64,000 nucleotides of DNA from an uncultured Eubacteriales bacterium (GCA_900315015.1 OMXJ01000004.1:1-64000), one strand, 5' to 3'; positions 7,232 to 15,840 are shown, counted from the first letter of the stretch. Notes: a model not told the origin generated them from the letters alone. Numbers and translations are program-made.

Positions 7232-8092
7232 ATGAAGATAGTTTTAAAAAATGTTACGTATGAATATGGCAATAACGGTGGAGATTCCGGGAACAGAAAG
7301 AAAGCCTTAGATAATGTCAATATAACCGTAAATGAGGGCGATTTTATAGGACTCATAGGAAGAACGGGCTCTGGAAAATCAACTCTCATACAGCACCTCA
7401 ACGGCCTTTTAAAGGCAACAAGCGGAAGAATAGAAGTAGACGGAAAAAATATATACGACGAAGATTATAAACTTGTAGAGCTTAGAAAAAAAGTCGGTCT
7501 AGTATTTCAGTATCCAGAATACCAGCTTTTTGAAGAAACCGTGTTAAAGGACGTGGAATTTGGTCCGAAGAATCTAGGGATAGAAGGGGATGAACTAGAG
7601 AAAACGGCAAAGGAAGCACTTGAGGCGACCGGTCTTGATGAAAAATTCTATTCGGCCTCTCCATTTGAACTTAGCGGTGGACAGAAGAGAAGAGTAGCCA
7701 TAGCAGGAATATTGGCAATGCGTCCTAAGGTAATGATTTTAGATGAGCCTACAGCAGGACTAGATCCAGGTGGTAGAAATGAAATCCTAGGATTGATTAA
7801 AAAGCTTCATGACGAGCAGAAAATAACCATAATTCTTGTCTCTCATTCAATGGAAGACGTTGCTGAATATGTAAGCAGGCTTATTGTGATGGAAGATGGC
7901 CGTGTTAAGTATGACAGTACGCCAAGGGAAGTTTTTAAGAACATAAAAGAACTTGAAAAATCAGGCCTTGCAGCTCCAGAGGTGAGCTATATAATGAGCG
8001 AGCTAAAGCAGGCAGGGCTTGAAGTCAAGGCGGAAGCAATAACTATAGAAGAAGCAAAAAATGAAATATTAAGTGCTTTGAGGAAAAAATAA
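7232..8092 (+). CDS. ecfA2: ECF transporter ATPase EcfA2
   Basis: This is the second ATPase of the ECF module and forms a heterodimer with EcfA1. Walker A GRTGSGKST, Q-loop VFQYPEYQLFEETV (the YPEYQLFE form is characteristic of EcfA2), signature LSGGQKRR, Walker B VMILDEPTAGLDPGG and switch His in LVSHSMED are visible. The length is 286 aa. Its SD is donated by the last copy of the upstream 40-bp repeat. Its TAA overlaps the ecfT ATG by one base, indicating translational coupling. Confidence 0.93.
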   Translation: MKIVLKNVTYEYGNNGGDSGNRKKALDNVNITVNEGDFIGLIGRTGSGKSTLIQHLNGLLKATSGRIEVDGKNIYDEDYKLVELRKKVGLVFQYPEYQLFEETVLKDVEFGPKNLGIEGDELEKTAKEALEATGLDEKFYSASPFELSGGQKRRVAIAGILAMRPKVMILDEPTAGLDPGGRNEILGLIKKLHDEQKITIILVSHSMEDVAEYVSRLIVMEDGRVKYDSTPREVFKNIKELEKSGLAAPEVSYIMSELKQAGLEVKAEAITIEEAKNEILSALRKK

Positions 8093-8901
8093 TGTTAAGA
8101 GATATAACTATAGGTCAGTATTATTCAGTAGATTCGATAATACACCGTTTAGATCCGAGAATAAAAATAATAGGATCTATCATTTATATTATTTCATTAT
8201 TTGTAGTAGGAAAATGGCAGGGCTATCTTGTAGCAGCCTTCTTCCTGATGATAATGATAAAGCTATCAAAGGTACCATTTAAATATATGGTAAAGGGCTT
8301 AAAGTCCATAGTAATGATCATGATGATAACGGTCATCTTTAACCTGTTTTTAACTAAGGGCGATGCGCTAGTTACCCTAGGACCGTTAAAAATAACCATG
8401 CAGGGCGTGCAGGTAGCCATTAATATGGCGGTAAGACTTGTATTGCTTGTTCTTGGATCATCGCTCATGACTTATACTACAACGCCTAATGCACTCACAG
8501 ACGGCCTGGAAAGAGTATTTGCGCCGCTTAAGGTGATTAAGGTGCCGGTAAATGATATGGCGATGATGATGTCAATAGCGCTTCGTTTCATACCTATACT
8601 TATGGATGAAACAGACAAGATAATAAAAGCGCAGCAGGCAAGAGGTGCTGACTTTGAAACCGGAAGCTTCATGAAGAGAGCTAAAGCGATGGTGCCTATT
8701 TTAATCCCACTCTTCGTATCGGCCTTTAAAAGGGCAAATGACCTTGCTATGGCAATGGAGGCTAGGTGCTATAGGGGAGGCGACGGAAGGACTCGTATGA
8801 GGCCTTTAAAGTACAAAAAAAGGGATTATGTTGCCTGGGTAATTCTGATTACATATTTGATCGGAATGATTATCCTAGGACAGATATTAAGGTCAATCTG
8901 A
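8092..8901 (+). CDS. ecfT: ECF transporter transmembrane coupling subunit EcfT
   Basis: EcfT is the membrane scaffold that links the two ATPases to the substrate-binding S component. The 269-aa protein has several hydrophobic segments and two Ala/Cys-Arg coupling motifs (QQARGADFE and EARCYRGGDGRT), which contact the ATPase grooves. It overlaps ecfA2 by 1 nt. The order ecfA1-ecfA2-ecfT next to truA and rplM is the classic Firmicutes arrangement. Confidence 0.93.
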   Translation: MLRDITIGQYYSVDSIIHRLDPRIKIIGSIIYIISLFVVGKWQGYLVAAFFLMIMIKLSKVPFKYMVKGLKSIVMIMMITVIFNLFLTKGDALVTLGPLKITMQGVQVAINMAVRLVLLVLGSSLMTYTTTPNALTDGLERVFAPLKVIKVPVNDMAMMMSIALRFIPILMDETDKIIKAQQARGADFETGSFMKRAKAMVPILIPLFVSAFKRANDLAMAMEARCYRGGDGRTRMRPLKYKKRDYVAWVILITYLIGMIILGQILRSI

Positions 8902-8933
8902 TTTATCATAATTTTAGCAGATAAGGATGATTT

Positions 8934-8975
8934 AGTGAACTACCCACCGCCTAAAGGTAATGGTTTTTTGCCCGT
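8934..8975 (+). other. Possible relic of an IS200/IS605-type end
   Basis: The segment begins GTGAACTACCCACC, then has a CTAAAGG loop and an imperfect return arm followed by TTTTTT. The ACTACCCACC...TAAA...GG layout recalls the subterminal hairpins of IS200/IS605 elements, but no transposase is present. It could equally act as a weak terminator for the ecf operon. Nearby, TATTGCTGTAAC and TATTGCTATAAC form a short imperfect direct repeat (about 9000 and 9044). Confidence 0.3.
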
Positions 8976-9123
8976 TGGTAATTTATAAAGTGCACCTAGA
9001 TATTGCTGTAACCAAAAAGACAATTTGCTAAAGCAGGCCCGGGTATTGCTATAACAAAAATGAAGCAAAAAAATGATATTAGAATAAGCTTGAAAATAGA
9101 AAATAATGATGTAAGGGATAAGC

Positions 9124-9978
9124 ATGGAAATAGAAAATAATGAAGTAATGGAACAAGAGCCTAAGAAGAAAAAGAAGGAAAGAGTTAAGGTGCTTAGAAG
9201 AGTTCTTCTTAAGGTCGCTTATGACGGAACTAATTATGTAGGATGGCAGATGCAGCCTAATGGGTTAGCGATAGAAGAGGTAATAAATTCAAAGCTAAAG
9301 GAACTTACAGGAGAAGATATTTTAGTAATAGGTGCTAGCCGTACGGATTCAGGCGTACATGCGCTTGGAAATGTTGCAGTATTTGATACCTATTCACCGA
9401 TACCGCCTGAGAAGTTTTCTTATTGCCTTAATAAGGTGTTACCTGATGATATAGTAATAAAGGAGTCTTTTGAGGTTGCATCCGATTTTCATCCAAGACA
9501 TGTAGACTGCGAAAAATGTTATGAATATGTAATCTATAATTCAAGATTTCCTAATCCCTTAAAGATAAGTCATGATTATTTTCTTTATTTTAATCTAAAT
9601 GTAGATAAAATGCGTGAGGCTGCAAAGCTACTTGAAGGAGAGCATGATTTCCTTAGCTTTTCTAATCCGAAGGGACAGCAGAAGACAAGCGTTAGAAATG
9701 TATATAGCATATGCATAACCGAGATCCCAGATGATTTCGTAGAAGGATCAAAGGAAATAAGGATAAGAGTCAGAGGAAATGGCTTTCTCTATAATATGAT
9801 AAGAATAATTGTAGGCACCTTGATAAAAGTAGGCTTAAATGTATATAAGCCAGAGCATGTAAAGGAAATCTTAGAAGCAAAAGACCGCGGAGCAGCAGGA
9901 CCTACAGCACCTGCATGCGGCCTTAAGTTAGTAGAAATAAAATATGATGTAGATCCAAGGCTTGACGCGAAAGCTTAA
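9124..9978 (+). CDS. truA: tRNA pseudouridine(38-40) synthase TruA
   Basis: TruA isomerises uridines 38-40 in the anticodon stem of tRNAs. The catalytic aspartate lies in ASRTDSGVHALGN, and the family motif ending in RNVYSICI is also seen. At 284 aa it has an unusual charged N-terminal stretch of about 25 residues with a run of lysines before VLLKVAYDGTNYVGWQ. The DNA around the start is a near-duplicate of the preceding about 20 bp (9093-9113 against 9126-9146), so this extension may be recent, or a start further downstream may be used. Confidence 0.93.
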   Translation: MEIENNEVMEQEPKKKKKERVKVLRRVLLKVAYDGTNYVGWQMQPNGLAIEEVINSKLKELTGEDILVIGASRTDSGVHALGNVAVFDTYSPIPPEKFSYCLNKVLPDDIVIKESFEVASDFHPRHVDCEKCYEYVIYNSRFPNPLKISHDYFLYFNLNVDKMREAAKLLEGEHDFLSFSNPKGQQKTSVRNVYSICITEIPDDFVEGSKEIRIRVRGNGFLYNMIRIIVGTLIKVGLNVYKPEHVKEILEAKDRGAAGPTAPACGLKLVEIKYDVDPRLDAKA

Positions 9979-10065
9979 AAACAAAAGCATCGAATGAAAA
10001 GTCATAATCAAAATGATTTTTTGTAAGCAAGAAAAAACAAAATTAAAAAAATGCGCTAAAACCAC

Positions 10066-10094
10066 TTGACTTACTGAATTACTTTATGTATAAT
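10066..10094 (+). promoter_or_regulatory. rplM-rpsI promoter
   Basis: TTGACT at 10066-10071, a 17-nt spacer and TATAAT at 10089-10094. The leader of about 53 nt contains a small GCTG-CAGC hairpin that could be part of an L13-type autoregulatory leader, but this is not established here. Confidence 0.8.
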
Positions 10095-10153
10095 CATTTT
10101 CGTTGTCAAACATTTTAAAGCTGAAAAACAGCAAACTTATAGGAGGAAAAACA

Positions 10154-10585
10154 ATGGGAACATTCATTGCAACTCCATCAACAATCGAAAAGAAGTGGTA
10201 TATTGTTGATGCAGAGGGACAGACACTTGGTCGTCTTGCAGCAAAAGTAGCTTCAGTACTTCGTGGCAAGAATAAGCCAATTTTTACACCATCAGTTGAT
10301 ACAGGTGATTATGTAATCGTAATCAATGCAGATAAGATCCGCACAACAGGAAAGAAGCTTGATGAGAAGGTTTACTTCACACATTCTAAGTATGCTGGCG
10401 GAAGCCGTTTTGTAACTCTTCGTGAAATGCTTAAGAACAAGCCAGAAGAAGTTATCACAATTGCAGTTAAGGGCATGCTTCCAAAGGGACCACTTGGAAG
10501 AGATATGGTAGCAAAGCTTCATGTATATGCAGGCCCAGATTATGAGCAGCAGGCACAGAAGCCAGAAGTTCTTAACATTGACTAA
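10154..10585 (+). CDS. rplM: Ribosomal protein L13
   Basis: L13 is an early-assembly large-subunit protein. The 143-aa sequence begins MGTFIATPSTIEKKWYIVDA and contains TLGRLAAKVASVLRGKNKP and the signature KGMLPKGPLGRDM. The start at 10154 was preferred to an upstream in-frame ATG because AGGAGG lies at 10141-10146 and the family starts at this point. It is co-transcribed with rpsI, 20 bp downstream. Confidence 0.96.
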   Translation: MGTFIATPSTIEKKWYIVDAEGQTLGRLAAKVASVLRGKNKPIFTPSVDTGDYVIVINADKIRTTGKKLDEKVYFTHSKYAGGSRFVTLREMLKNKPEEVITIAVKGMLPKGPLGRDMVAKLHVYAGPDYEQQAQKPEVLNID

Positions 10586-10605
10586 AGAGAGGAGGAAACA
10601 GATAA

Positions 10606-10998
10606 ATGGCTAAGGCAAAGTATTATGGCACAGGTAGAAGAAAGTCTAGCGTAGCAAGAGTATTCCTCGTACCTGGAACAGGAAAAATTACAGTAAATAA
10701 GAAGGATATCGAAGAATATTTCGGTCTTGATACATTAAAGGTTGTCGTTCGTCAGCCACTTGAGGCTACATCAACAACAGACAAGTTCGACGTTATCGTA
10801 ACAGTACGTGGCGGTGGAGTATCAGGTCAGGCTGGTGCAATCAGACATGGTCTTTCACGTGCTCTTCTTCAGGCTGATGAGGATTATCGTCCAGTTCTTA
10901 AGAAGGAAGGATATCTTACAAGAGATCCAAGAATGAAGGAAAGAAAGAAGTATGGTTTAAAGGGTGCTCGTCGTGCACCACAGTTCTCAAAGAGATAA
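10606..10998 (+). CDS. rpsI: Ribosomal protein S9
   Basis: S9 is a 30S head protein whose C-terminal tail reaches P-site tRNA. The 130-aa protein has [16 protein letters not shown] at its start, [19 protein letters not shown] in the centre and the conserved end [19 protein letters not shown] precedes the ATG. A terminator follows, and a group II intron remnant sits directly after its T-tract. Confidence 0.97.
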   Translation: MAKAKYYGTGRRKSSVARVFLVPGTGKITVNKKDIEEYFGLDTLKVVVRQPLEATSTTDKFDVIVTVRGGGVSGQAGAIRHGLSRALLQADEDYRPVLKKEGYLTRDPRMKERKKYGLKGARRAPQFSKR

Positions 10999-11037
10999 TC
11001 TTCGCGAAACAACGAGATACACAAAAGCAGAAGAATG

Positions 11038-11070
11038 CGCCCTTGGAATGCAGTTTCCAAGGGCGTTTTT
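11038..11070 (+). terminator. rpsI terminator, target of the intron
   Basis: CGCCCTTGGAA at 11038-11048 pairs perfectly with TTCCAAGGGCG at 11055-11065 and is followed by T5. The group II intron begins 3 nt after the T-tract. Confidence 0.92.
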
Positions 11071-11073
11071 GTA

Positions 11074-11852
11074 GTGCGCCTTGCGGCGCACATTTCTAAT
11101 GGGTGAAAGTCCCAAATCCGCCCTAGTAGTGGGAAGGATATAGCCAATGACAAGGGTGTCCATCGTGAGGTGGAATCTGAAGGAAGTCAAAGGCAAATCT
11201 CTGGTCTGACGAACAGAAATTACATTAGGCTACAGTTAAGGATAAGGTTGCTAGTCAAACTGAAGTCCAATAACTACTCGGAATTAACTGTGGTAAATGT
11301 GGCAGATTGATGGAGTGAAAGAAACGTGTGTGGAACATATCAGCAGAGTTAAGTATCTTGGTTATTCCTTTTATAAGTATCGAGGGAAGTGCCGATTTAG
11401 AGTTCATCCAAAATCTATTGCGAAAATGAAGGACAAAATCCGAGAATTAACAAATCGTAGCAATGGATGGGGAAATGAATATCGTGCGTTAAAACTCACT
11501 CAATTCATAAGAGGATGGGTAAACTACTTTGGGATGGCGGATATGAAGAAGCTACTTCGAGATACAGATGAATGGCTAAGGCATAAGATAAGGACAATCT
11601 ATTGTAAACAATGGAAGAAGGCTAAAACGAAATTCAAAGAACTCAAAAAGTTTGGCGTGGAAGAAGGAAAAGCGAGGATATGCGCAAATATGCGTAATGG
11701 CAGCTGGTATTGTGGTAGTTATTTCGTATTACAGACTGCGTTTAACAACAAGAAACTCCGGGAACTTGGATACCCAACATTCACAGAGTTTTATTTGAAA
11801 ATATGTGAAAACTAAAGAAGCGCCGTATACGGAACCGTACGTACGGTGCGAT
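11074..11852 (+). mobile_element. Group IIC-like intron with large internal deletion
   Basis: The 5' end GTGCGCC at 11074 is the group II consensus. The segment to about 11300 carries domain I-type sequence (for example GGGTGAAAGTCCC, CTGGTCTGACGAACAGAAAT, CTACTCGGAATTAACTG). A 34-nt domain V candidate lies at 11819-11852 with the AGC triad at its 5' edge and a GAAC-type tip. Insertion just behind a terminator hairpin is the hallmark of class C introns. At about 0.78 kb it is less than half the usual size; most of the reverse transcriptase is missing. The 3' boundary (domain VI) is not resolved and could extend toward 11880. Confidence 0.8.
11297..11815 (+). pseudogene. Group II intron reverse transcriptase/maturase, C-terminal remnant
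   Basis: The 172-codon frame contains only the end of the intron-encoded protein. VKYLGYSFYKYRGKCRFRVHP leads into the maturase (X) domain RSNGWGNEYRALKLTQFIRGWVNYF and the class C-type tail ending LGYPTFTEFYLK. The fingers and palm with the YADD active site are absent and there is no endonuclease domain. The N-terminal few codons come from the deletion junction. The remnant cannot reverse transcribe; maturase activity on other introns is conceivable but unsupported. Confidence 0.88.
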
Positions 11853-11881
11853 TTTTTGAATGATCAATGAAAGGATAAAAA

Positions 11882-12247
11882 ATGAGCTTTATATTTGTGG
11901 CCCTTGGTGGCGCACTTGGAGCAGTAGCAAGATACACAATAAGTCTTATACCGGTGAAAACAACTTTTCCTCTGCTGACGCTTATAACTAACATGATAGG
12001 CGCTGTCCTTATAGGATTTATCGTAGGACTCACAGATAAAAAGGGAAATGTATCGCCGAATACAGTCCTTTTTTGGAAGACAGGAGTGTGCGGAGGATTT
12101 ACTACTTTTTCGACATTTTCACTCGAGGCTTATAAGCTTTTTGAAAATAAGTCATATACGCTTGGAAGTGTGTATGTGGCTTTTAGTGTATGCTTCTGTA
12201 TCTTTGGTGTATTGTTAGGGAAAAAACTGTCGACAGTTATCGGATGA
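11882..12247 (+). CDS. crcB: Fluoride channel FluC/CrcB
   Basis: FluC proteins are small dimeric membrane channels that export fluoride. The 121-aa protein has four hydrophobic segments and the family motifs GGALGAVARY, NMIGAVLIG and GGFTTFSTFS, which carries the TM3 sodium/fluoride site. GAAAGGATAA precedes the start. Only about 30 bp separate it from the intron domain V, and I see no fluoride riboswitch upstream. Only one copy is present, as expected for a homodimeric form. Confidence 0.92.
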   Translation: MSFIFVALGGALGAVARYTISLIPVKTTFPLLTLITNMIGAVLIGFIVGLTDKKGNVSPNTVLFWKTGVCGGFTTFSTFSLEAYKLFENKSYTLGSVYVAFSVCFCIFGVLLGKKLSTVIG

Positions 12248-12503
12248 TGGTAAATAATCCGGAAACTTAACATATATCAATGCAGGAATAATTAAGAGAT
12301 GGTATTAACCACCGTCATGATATGCAATACGGCCTCCATACAAAAGATGATCAGGAAAAATGTTTTCCTTATTGAAAATGCAACTGAGAGGTATATTCAT
12401 TTCAAAAAACTCTATCCTGAAATCAGCAAGAGAGTACCCGGGAGACATATAGCAACATATTTTCAGTTTTATACACGATGACAAATCGACGTTTGTAGAG
12501 GTA

Positions 12504-12929
12504 ATGATGCATAAGATTTTTGGCACAAAAGAAGATAAAGAATATAAAGACAGAATAGGCGCTTATATTATTCCAGTTAAAGGAAATGAAGTTGGTGTCG
12601 TAGAAACTCCCAAAGGTTATTTCTTATTAGGGGGCGGCTTGGATGCCAATGAAACAGATTTTCAATGCATTAAACGCGAGTGCTTAGAAGAGTCTGGATA
12701 TGAGGTTGAAATCGGTGAAAAAGTTGGTTCTGCAGAAACCTACATGCTTCATCCAACGATAGGTTATTTCCACCCAATTCAGTCATATTATGTTGGCAAA
12801 TTATTGGATAAAGTAAAAGAACCAGTTGCACCTGACCATGTTTTTAAATTTGTTAAATTTGAAGATATTGAAAATAAGATGTATCTAGAGATGCAAAGAT
12901 GGGCTATAGAACAAGCAATGGCTCGTTAA
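12504..12929 (+). CDS. NUDIX hydrolase
   Basis: NUDIX proteins hydrolyse nucleoside diphosphates linked to another moiety. The complete box G-x5-E-x7-REUxEExGU is present (GGLDANE...RECLEESGY), in a 141-aa single-domain protein. The substrate cannot be deduced. A second ATG at 12507 is equally possible; AGAGG lies upstream. The 256-bp spacer before it (12248-12503) has no supported gene, and the surrounding genes are accessory in character. Confidence 0.9.
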   Translation: MMHKIFGTKEDKEYKDRIGAYIIPVKGNEVGVVETPKGYFLLGGGLDANETDFQCIKRECLEESGYEVEIGEKVGSAETYMLHPTIGYFHPIQSYYVGKLLDKVKEPVAPDHVFKFVKFEDIENKMYLEMQRWAIEQAMAR

Positions 12930-12996
12930 ATTCCGACATGTAGAGCAGATTATAATTCATCATAACTGACTAAGTGTATTGGGAGTATATGAGAAA

Positions 12997-13437
12997 ATGA
13001 AACAGGGAATAACCATTAAGGAAGAGCGTCTATCCGCTGTTGAATATATAGGTTTTCTCAAAAGATCGGATTTAGGTTCACAGTATCCAAAGGAGCGATT
13101 TGAGGAAAGAATTGCTAAACTTGTTAAGAATGTTTCTATTAGTCTGATTGCAAGAAATGATGACGGGCTGATTGTTGGGGTATTATTTGGTCTTACAGAT
13201 TTCTGTTATTGGCTTTATATTACAGATTTGGGCGTAGACAGAGATTACGAGAGACAGGGTATAGCAACAAAATTAATGAAGACAGCTCATGAACTTGCCG
13301 GTGGAGAGAAGAATATAGCTGTTTATCTCATAGTAAACGAAAATGCTGAGGCGTTTTATGAGAAACTTGGTATGGTAAAATCAAATGACGTGATGCAATA
13401 CAATCATATTGAGTGGACTGGATGGACGGTGAAATAA
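12997..13437 (+). CDS. GNAT-family N-acetyltransferase
   Basis: The 146-aa protein has the acetyl-CoA-binding motif A LGVDRDYERQGIATKLMKTA and the downstream NENAEAFYEKLGM typical of GNAT enzymes. The acceptor is unknown. The ATG at 12997 was chosen over an in-frame TTG at 12979 because GGGAG at 12981-12985 is suitably spaced. It ends just before the next gene and may be co-transcribed with it. Confidence 0.88.
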   Translation: MKQGITIKEERLSAVEYIGFLKRSDLGSQYPKERFEERIAKLVKNVSISLIARNDDGLIVGVLFGLTDFCYWLYITDLGVDRDYERQGIATKLMKTAHELAGGEKNIAVYLIVNENAEAFYEKLGMVKSNDVMQYNHIEWTGWTVK

Positions 13438-13451
13438 TAACTATAAGGTTA

Positions 13452-14711
13452 ATGAAACAGAAAATGAAAACAGATTTGGAAAGAAAATTTATAAAGAATA
13501 ATTCAGTCTCAAAGGAAGATTTTATGGCTCAGTTCGAGGCAGAGTCCATGGAGATAACTGTGGAGGTCAGATACTGTTGGCACAAGGGTGTAAGTCCGTT
13601 CCCACTGTTCGGAAAGGAATCCCTTGCAAGCTTTGATTATCTTGTTCCGTGGCTTAACGACCTGGAAGGTCCGCTTGGAGCATTTGGAAAAGTCTTCTGG
13701 TTTTGTAAAAAAAGCATATTCGGATATCCTTACAAGCCAGAGTTTAAGGTTGGCAGGATATACCGCCTGTGTGTAAGACCCGGACGTTTTACGGACATGC
13801 CCAGGTACAGATACTTTTTATTAGATGAAATTCTTGAGGAGAATGTTGATCTGACCAGGGACGATAATGTTTATAGGAATGCGCTTGAAAGGTACTATAA
13901 GGATACCGAGTCAGAAGCAGTAGAAATGTCAGTTCTGATCAGAAGGGACATAGATATCAAAAATCGTAAGATGAATACGCAGTATTCCGTCAATAACGTT
14001 ATTACTGCTTTCAAAACGGTACGTTTTGCGGGTTCTGGCAATGCGAGGATGATTGACGGTATTTTGGAGATACCTTTTGATGACAGGGATTTCATTGGAA
14101 ACCGGAGCATAAAACTAAAGGCCGGAAGCATCATTCGGATAACCGCAAGGAGACGTACAGCGCGTGAGATGGAAAATATCTATATTCTGGATCGGCTGCT
14201 GGAAACGAATATTCAGGATAATGAACTTCAAAAACTGAGCGCAGAAGCTCTTGTACCTGGGAAATGGCATATTGATGGTATCGGTGATTTTGATGTGAAA
14301 AACGGCGAGGCAACGGGAGTGATTCTGTGGAATCTCTCGGATAATACATCCGAAGTGGATGTTACCCTCACATGTGATAGAGATAATCCGAAGTCGGTGG
14401 CTTTGGCTACGGCTCATCTGATTAAAGTCCTAGGGAATAAGTCCTCATTTGAAAGAAAAATATATGATCTGATGATAGAGGAATTTGCAGACGCGAATGG
14501 CATGATTGTAACCTGGGAGGGCGAAAAAGAGGGAGATGTGACTCTTACAAAAGAGGAATTTATCAGTAGACTTCATATTTCGAATCTGTGGCTTAAACCC
14601 GATGGTTCGGGTTCGGTCTGGATTGACTTAGATGAGATGTTCACTGATCATGCTTATGCTGTGGATATAAATGCCGATGGTACATTTGAGACACAGGGGC
14701 TGATGGGATAA
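13452..14711 (+). CDS. Uncharacterised protein with DUF2262-like C-terminus
   Basis: The 419-aa protein has no signal peptide or membrane segment. Its N-terminal part contains WHKGVSPFPLFGKES and recurring YR-rich beta segments. Its last about 90 residues (FADANGMIVTWEG... to SVWIDLDEMFTDHAYAVDINADG) resemble DUF2262, a family without known function. The start is uncertain: an upstream in-frame ATG at 13413 overlaps the GNAT gene but has no SD, whereas 13452 follows an AAGG. No function is assigned. Confidence 0.7.
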   Translation: MKQKMKTDLERKFIKNNSVSKEDFMAQFEAESMEITVEVRYCWHKGVSPFPLFGKESLASFDYLVPWLNDLEGPLGAFGKVFWFCKKSIFGYPYKPEFKVGRIYRLCVRPGRFTDMPRYRYFLLDEILEENVDLTRDDNVYRNALERYYKDTESEAVEMSVLIRRDIDIKNRKMNTQYSVNNVITAFKTVRFAGSGNARMIDGILEIPFDDRDFIGNRSIKLKAGSIIRITARRRTAREMENIYILDRLLETNIQDNELQKLSAEALVPGKWHIDGIGDFDVKNGEATGVILWNLSDNTSEVDVTLTCDRDNPKSVALATAHLIKVLGNKSSFERKIYDLMIEEFADANGMIVTWEGEKEGDVTLTKEEFISRLHISNLWLKPDGSGSVWIDLDEMFTDHAYAVDINADGTFETQGLMG

Positions 14712-14826
14712 AGGAATACTTGGTTGAAAAAAGCACGACAACTTCCGGTTTGTCGGGATGAAGCGGCAGTGAGTTATTTTTCAGGATAATAGAATAAGGA
14801 ATAAAGATTATTTAAGGGATGAAAAA

Positions 14827-15309
14827 ATGATTAGAGAAGTCGAAAAGGACGATGTTCCTGTATGTGTAGATATTATAAGAATGAGTTTCCGAACTGTAGC
14901 TGATGAATTTGGATTCACTATAGATAACGCACCACGATTCACAGCGTTCGCAACTACCGAAGAACGTCTGTATTGGCAAATGGATAACGAGCCACGTCTG
15001 ATGTTTGTTTATGAACAAGATGGTGTTTTATGTGGCTATTATTCGTTACTAATGCAGGATAACAATGAGTGTGAACTTAACAATCTGGCAGTTCTTCCTG
15101 AATACAGGCACTGTGGAATTGGCAAGAAACTATTGGAACATGCATATGAATCCGCAAAGAATAAAGGATGTAAGATTGTAAACATAGGAATTGTTGAAGA
15201 AAACAAACGGCTTAGAAAATGGTATGAACAAAATGGAGCTGTACATACCGGAATTAAGAAATTTGATTTCTTTCCGTTTACGTGTGGATATATGGTGAAA
15301 GAGATTTAG
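14827..15309 (+). CDS. GNAT-family N-acetyltransferase
   Basis: The 160-aa protein has motif A LAVLPEYRHCGIGKKLLEHAYESAK and the motif B-like VEENKRLRKWYEQNGAVHTG. It ends FPFTCGYMVKEI, which recalls GNAT enzymes annotated as acting on small molecules or antibiotics, but the substrate cannot be read from sequence. A GGGATGAAAAA context precedes the ATG. It is the second GNAT gene within 2 kb and not closely similar to the first. Confidence 0.88.
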   Translation: MIREVEKDDVPVCVDIIRMSFRTVADEFGFTIDNAPRFTAFATTEERLYWQMDNEPRLMFVYEQDGVLCGYYSLLMQDNNECELNNLAVLPEYRHCGIGKKLLEHAYESAKNKGCKIVNIGIVEENKRLRKWYEQNGAVHTGIKKFDFFPFTCGYMVKEI

Positions 15310-15398
15310 GACATTATATTGGAATATATTACAGTAAATCTTTGTAGGCTAATAGAGACACATTGATGTCAGGCACCTGATTAAAAGAGAACGCGAAA

Positions 15399-15635
15399 AT
15401 GAAAAAATGGAAAATGGTGTGGTGTGGCGGCAATCCTTCGGAGGCGAAAGTTTTCAGCGTCTATATTGAGGATTATCCAACGAAATTTCTTGAAGAGACG
15501 GTACTTGTAGAAGAACCCAGATATCATCAGAAGTTTCAGGCATTCAAATATGAAGTTGAAATAGACGGTCAGAAAAAGGTGTATGCTACCAAGGAATACT
15601 CGATGGGTATTTATATGTACTTTATTGAAGAATAA
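15399..15635 (+). CDS. Small hypothetical protein
   Basis: This 78-aa frame has a beta-rich composition (KVFSVYIEDYPTKFLEE, YEVEIDGQKKVYATKEY) and no recognised domain, signal or membrane segment. The SD is weak. A good terminator follows 30 bp after the stop, which favours a real gene. It may be the last gene of the transcript carrying the upstream GNAT gene. Confidence 0.5.
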   Translation: MKKWKMVWCGGNPSEAKVFSVYIEDYPTKFLEETVLVEEPRYHQKFQAFKYEVEIDGQKKVYATKEYSMGIYMYFIEE

Positions 15636-15663
15636 GATTTCGAGATTCAAAAAGAATTTACAA

Positions 15664-15699
15664 ACCTCAGAAACTCAGTGTTTCTGGGGCTTTTCTTTT
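15664..15699 (+). terminator. Terminator
   Basis: CCTCAGAAAC at 15665-15674 pairs with GTTTCTGGGG at 15680-15689 (one G-U) and is followed by CTTTTC. Confidence 0.8.
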
Positions 15700-15771
15700 A
15701 TCTATGGAACCCAAAATACAGTAGTTATAAGAGAAATCTTGTAGCCGCTATTTTTTTTACAAAATAATAGC

Positions 15772-15820
15772 TTGACACTGTGTCAAAATACTGATATAAT
15801 ACATATTGACACGATGTCAG
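15772..15820 (+). promoter_or_regulatory. tetR promoter with two palindromic operators
   Basis: TTGACA at 15772-15777, 17 nt, and TATAAT at 15795-15800 form a perfect promoter. The -35 is inside a perfect 15-bp palindrome TTGACACTGTGTCAA (15772-15786). A second copy TTGACACGATGTCAG (15806-15820) covers the start site. The two centres are 34 bp apart. This is the expected layout for autorepression by the TetR protein encoded next, and it would also control the two downstream enzymes. Confidence 0.88.
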
Positions 15821-15840
15821 AAAATATAGGGAGGAAGGAT

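Noticed and set aside
9979..10050. Terminator after truA
   Set aside because: Only a 4-bp TCAT-ATGA stem precedes the T-tract, too weak to support.
11297..11815. Functional reverse transcriptase
   Set aside because: The catalytic palm with YADD is missing; only the maturase-domain end remains.
11853..11881. Fluoride riboswitch in front of crcB
   Set aside because: Only about 30 nt separate the intron end from the gene, and the riboswitch core is not seen.
12299..12481. 60-codon frame between crcB and the NUDIX gene
   Set aside because: No ribosome-binding site, no recognisable family and weak composition; the 12248-12503 spacer is left without a gene, possibly decayed DNA.
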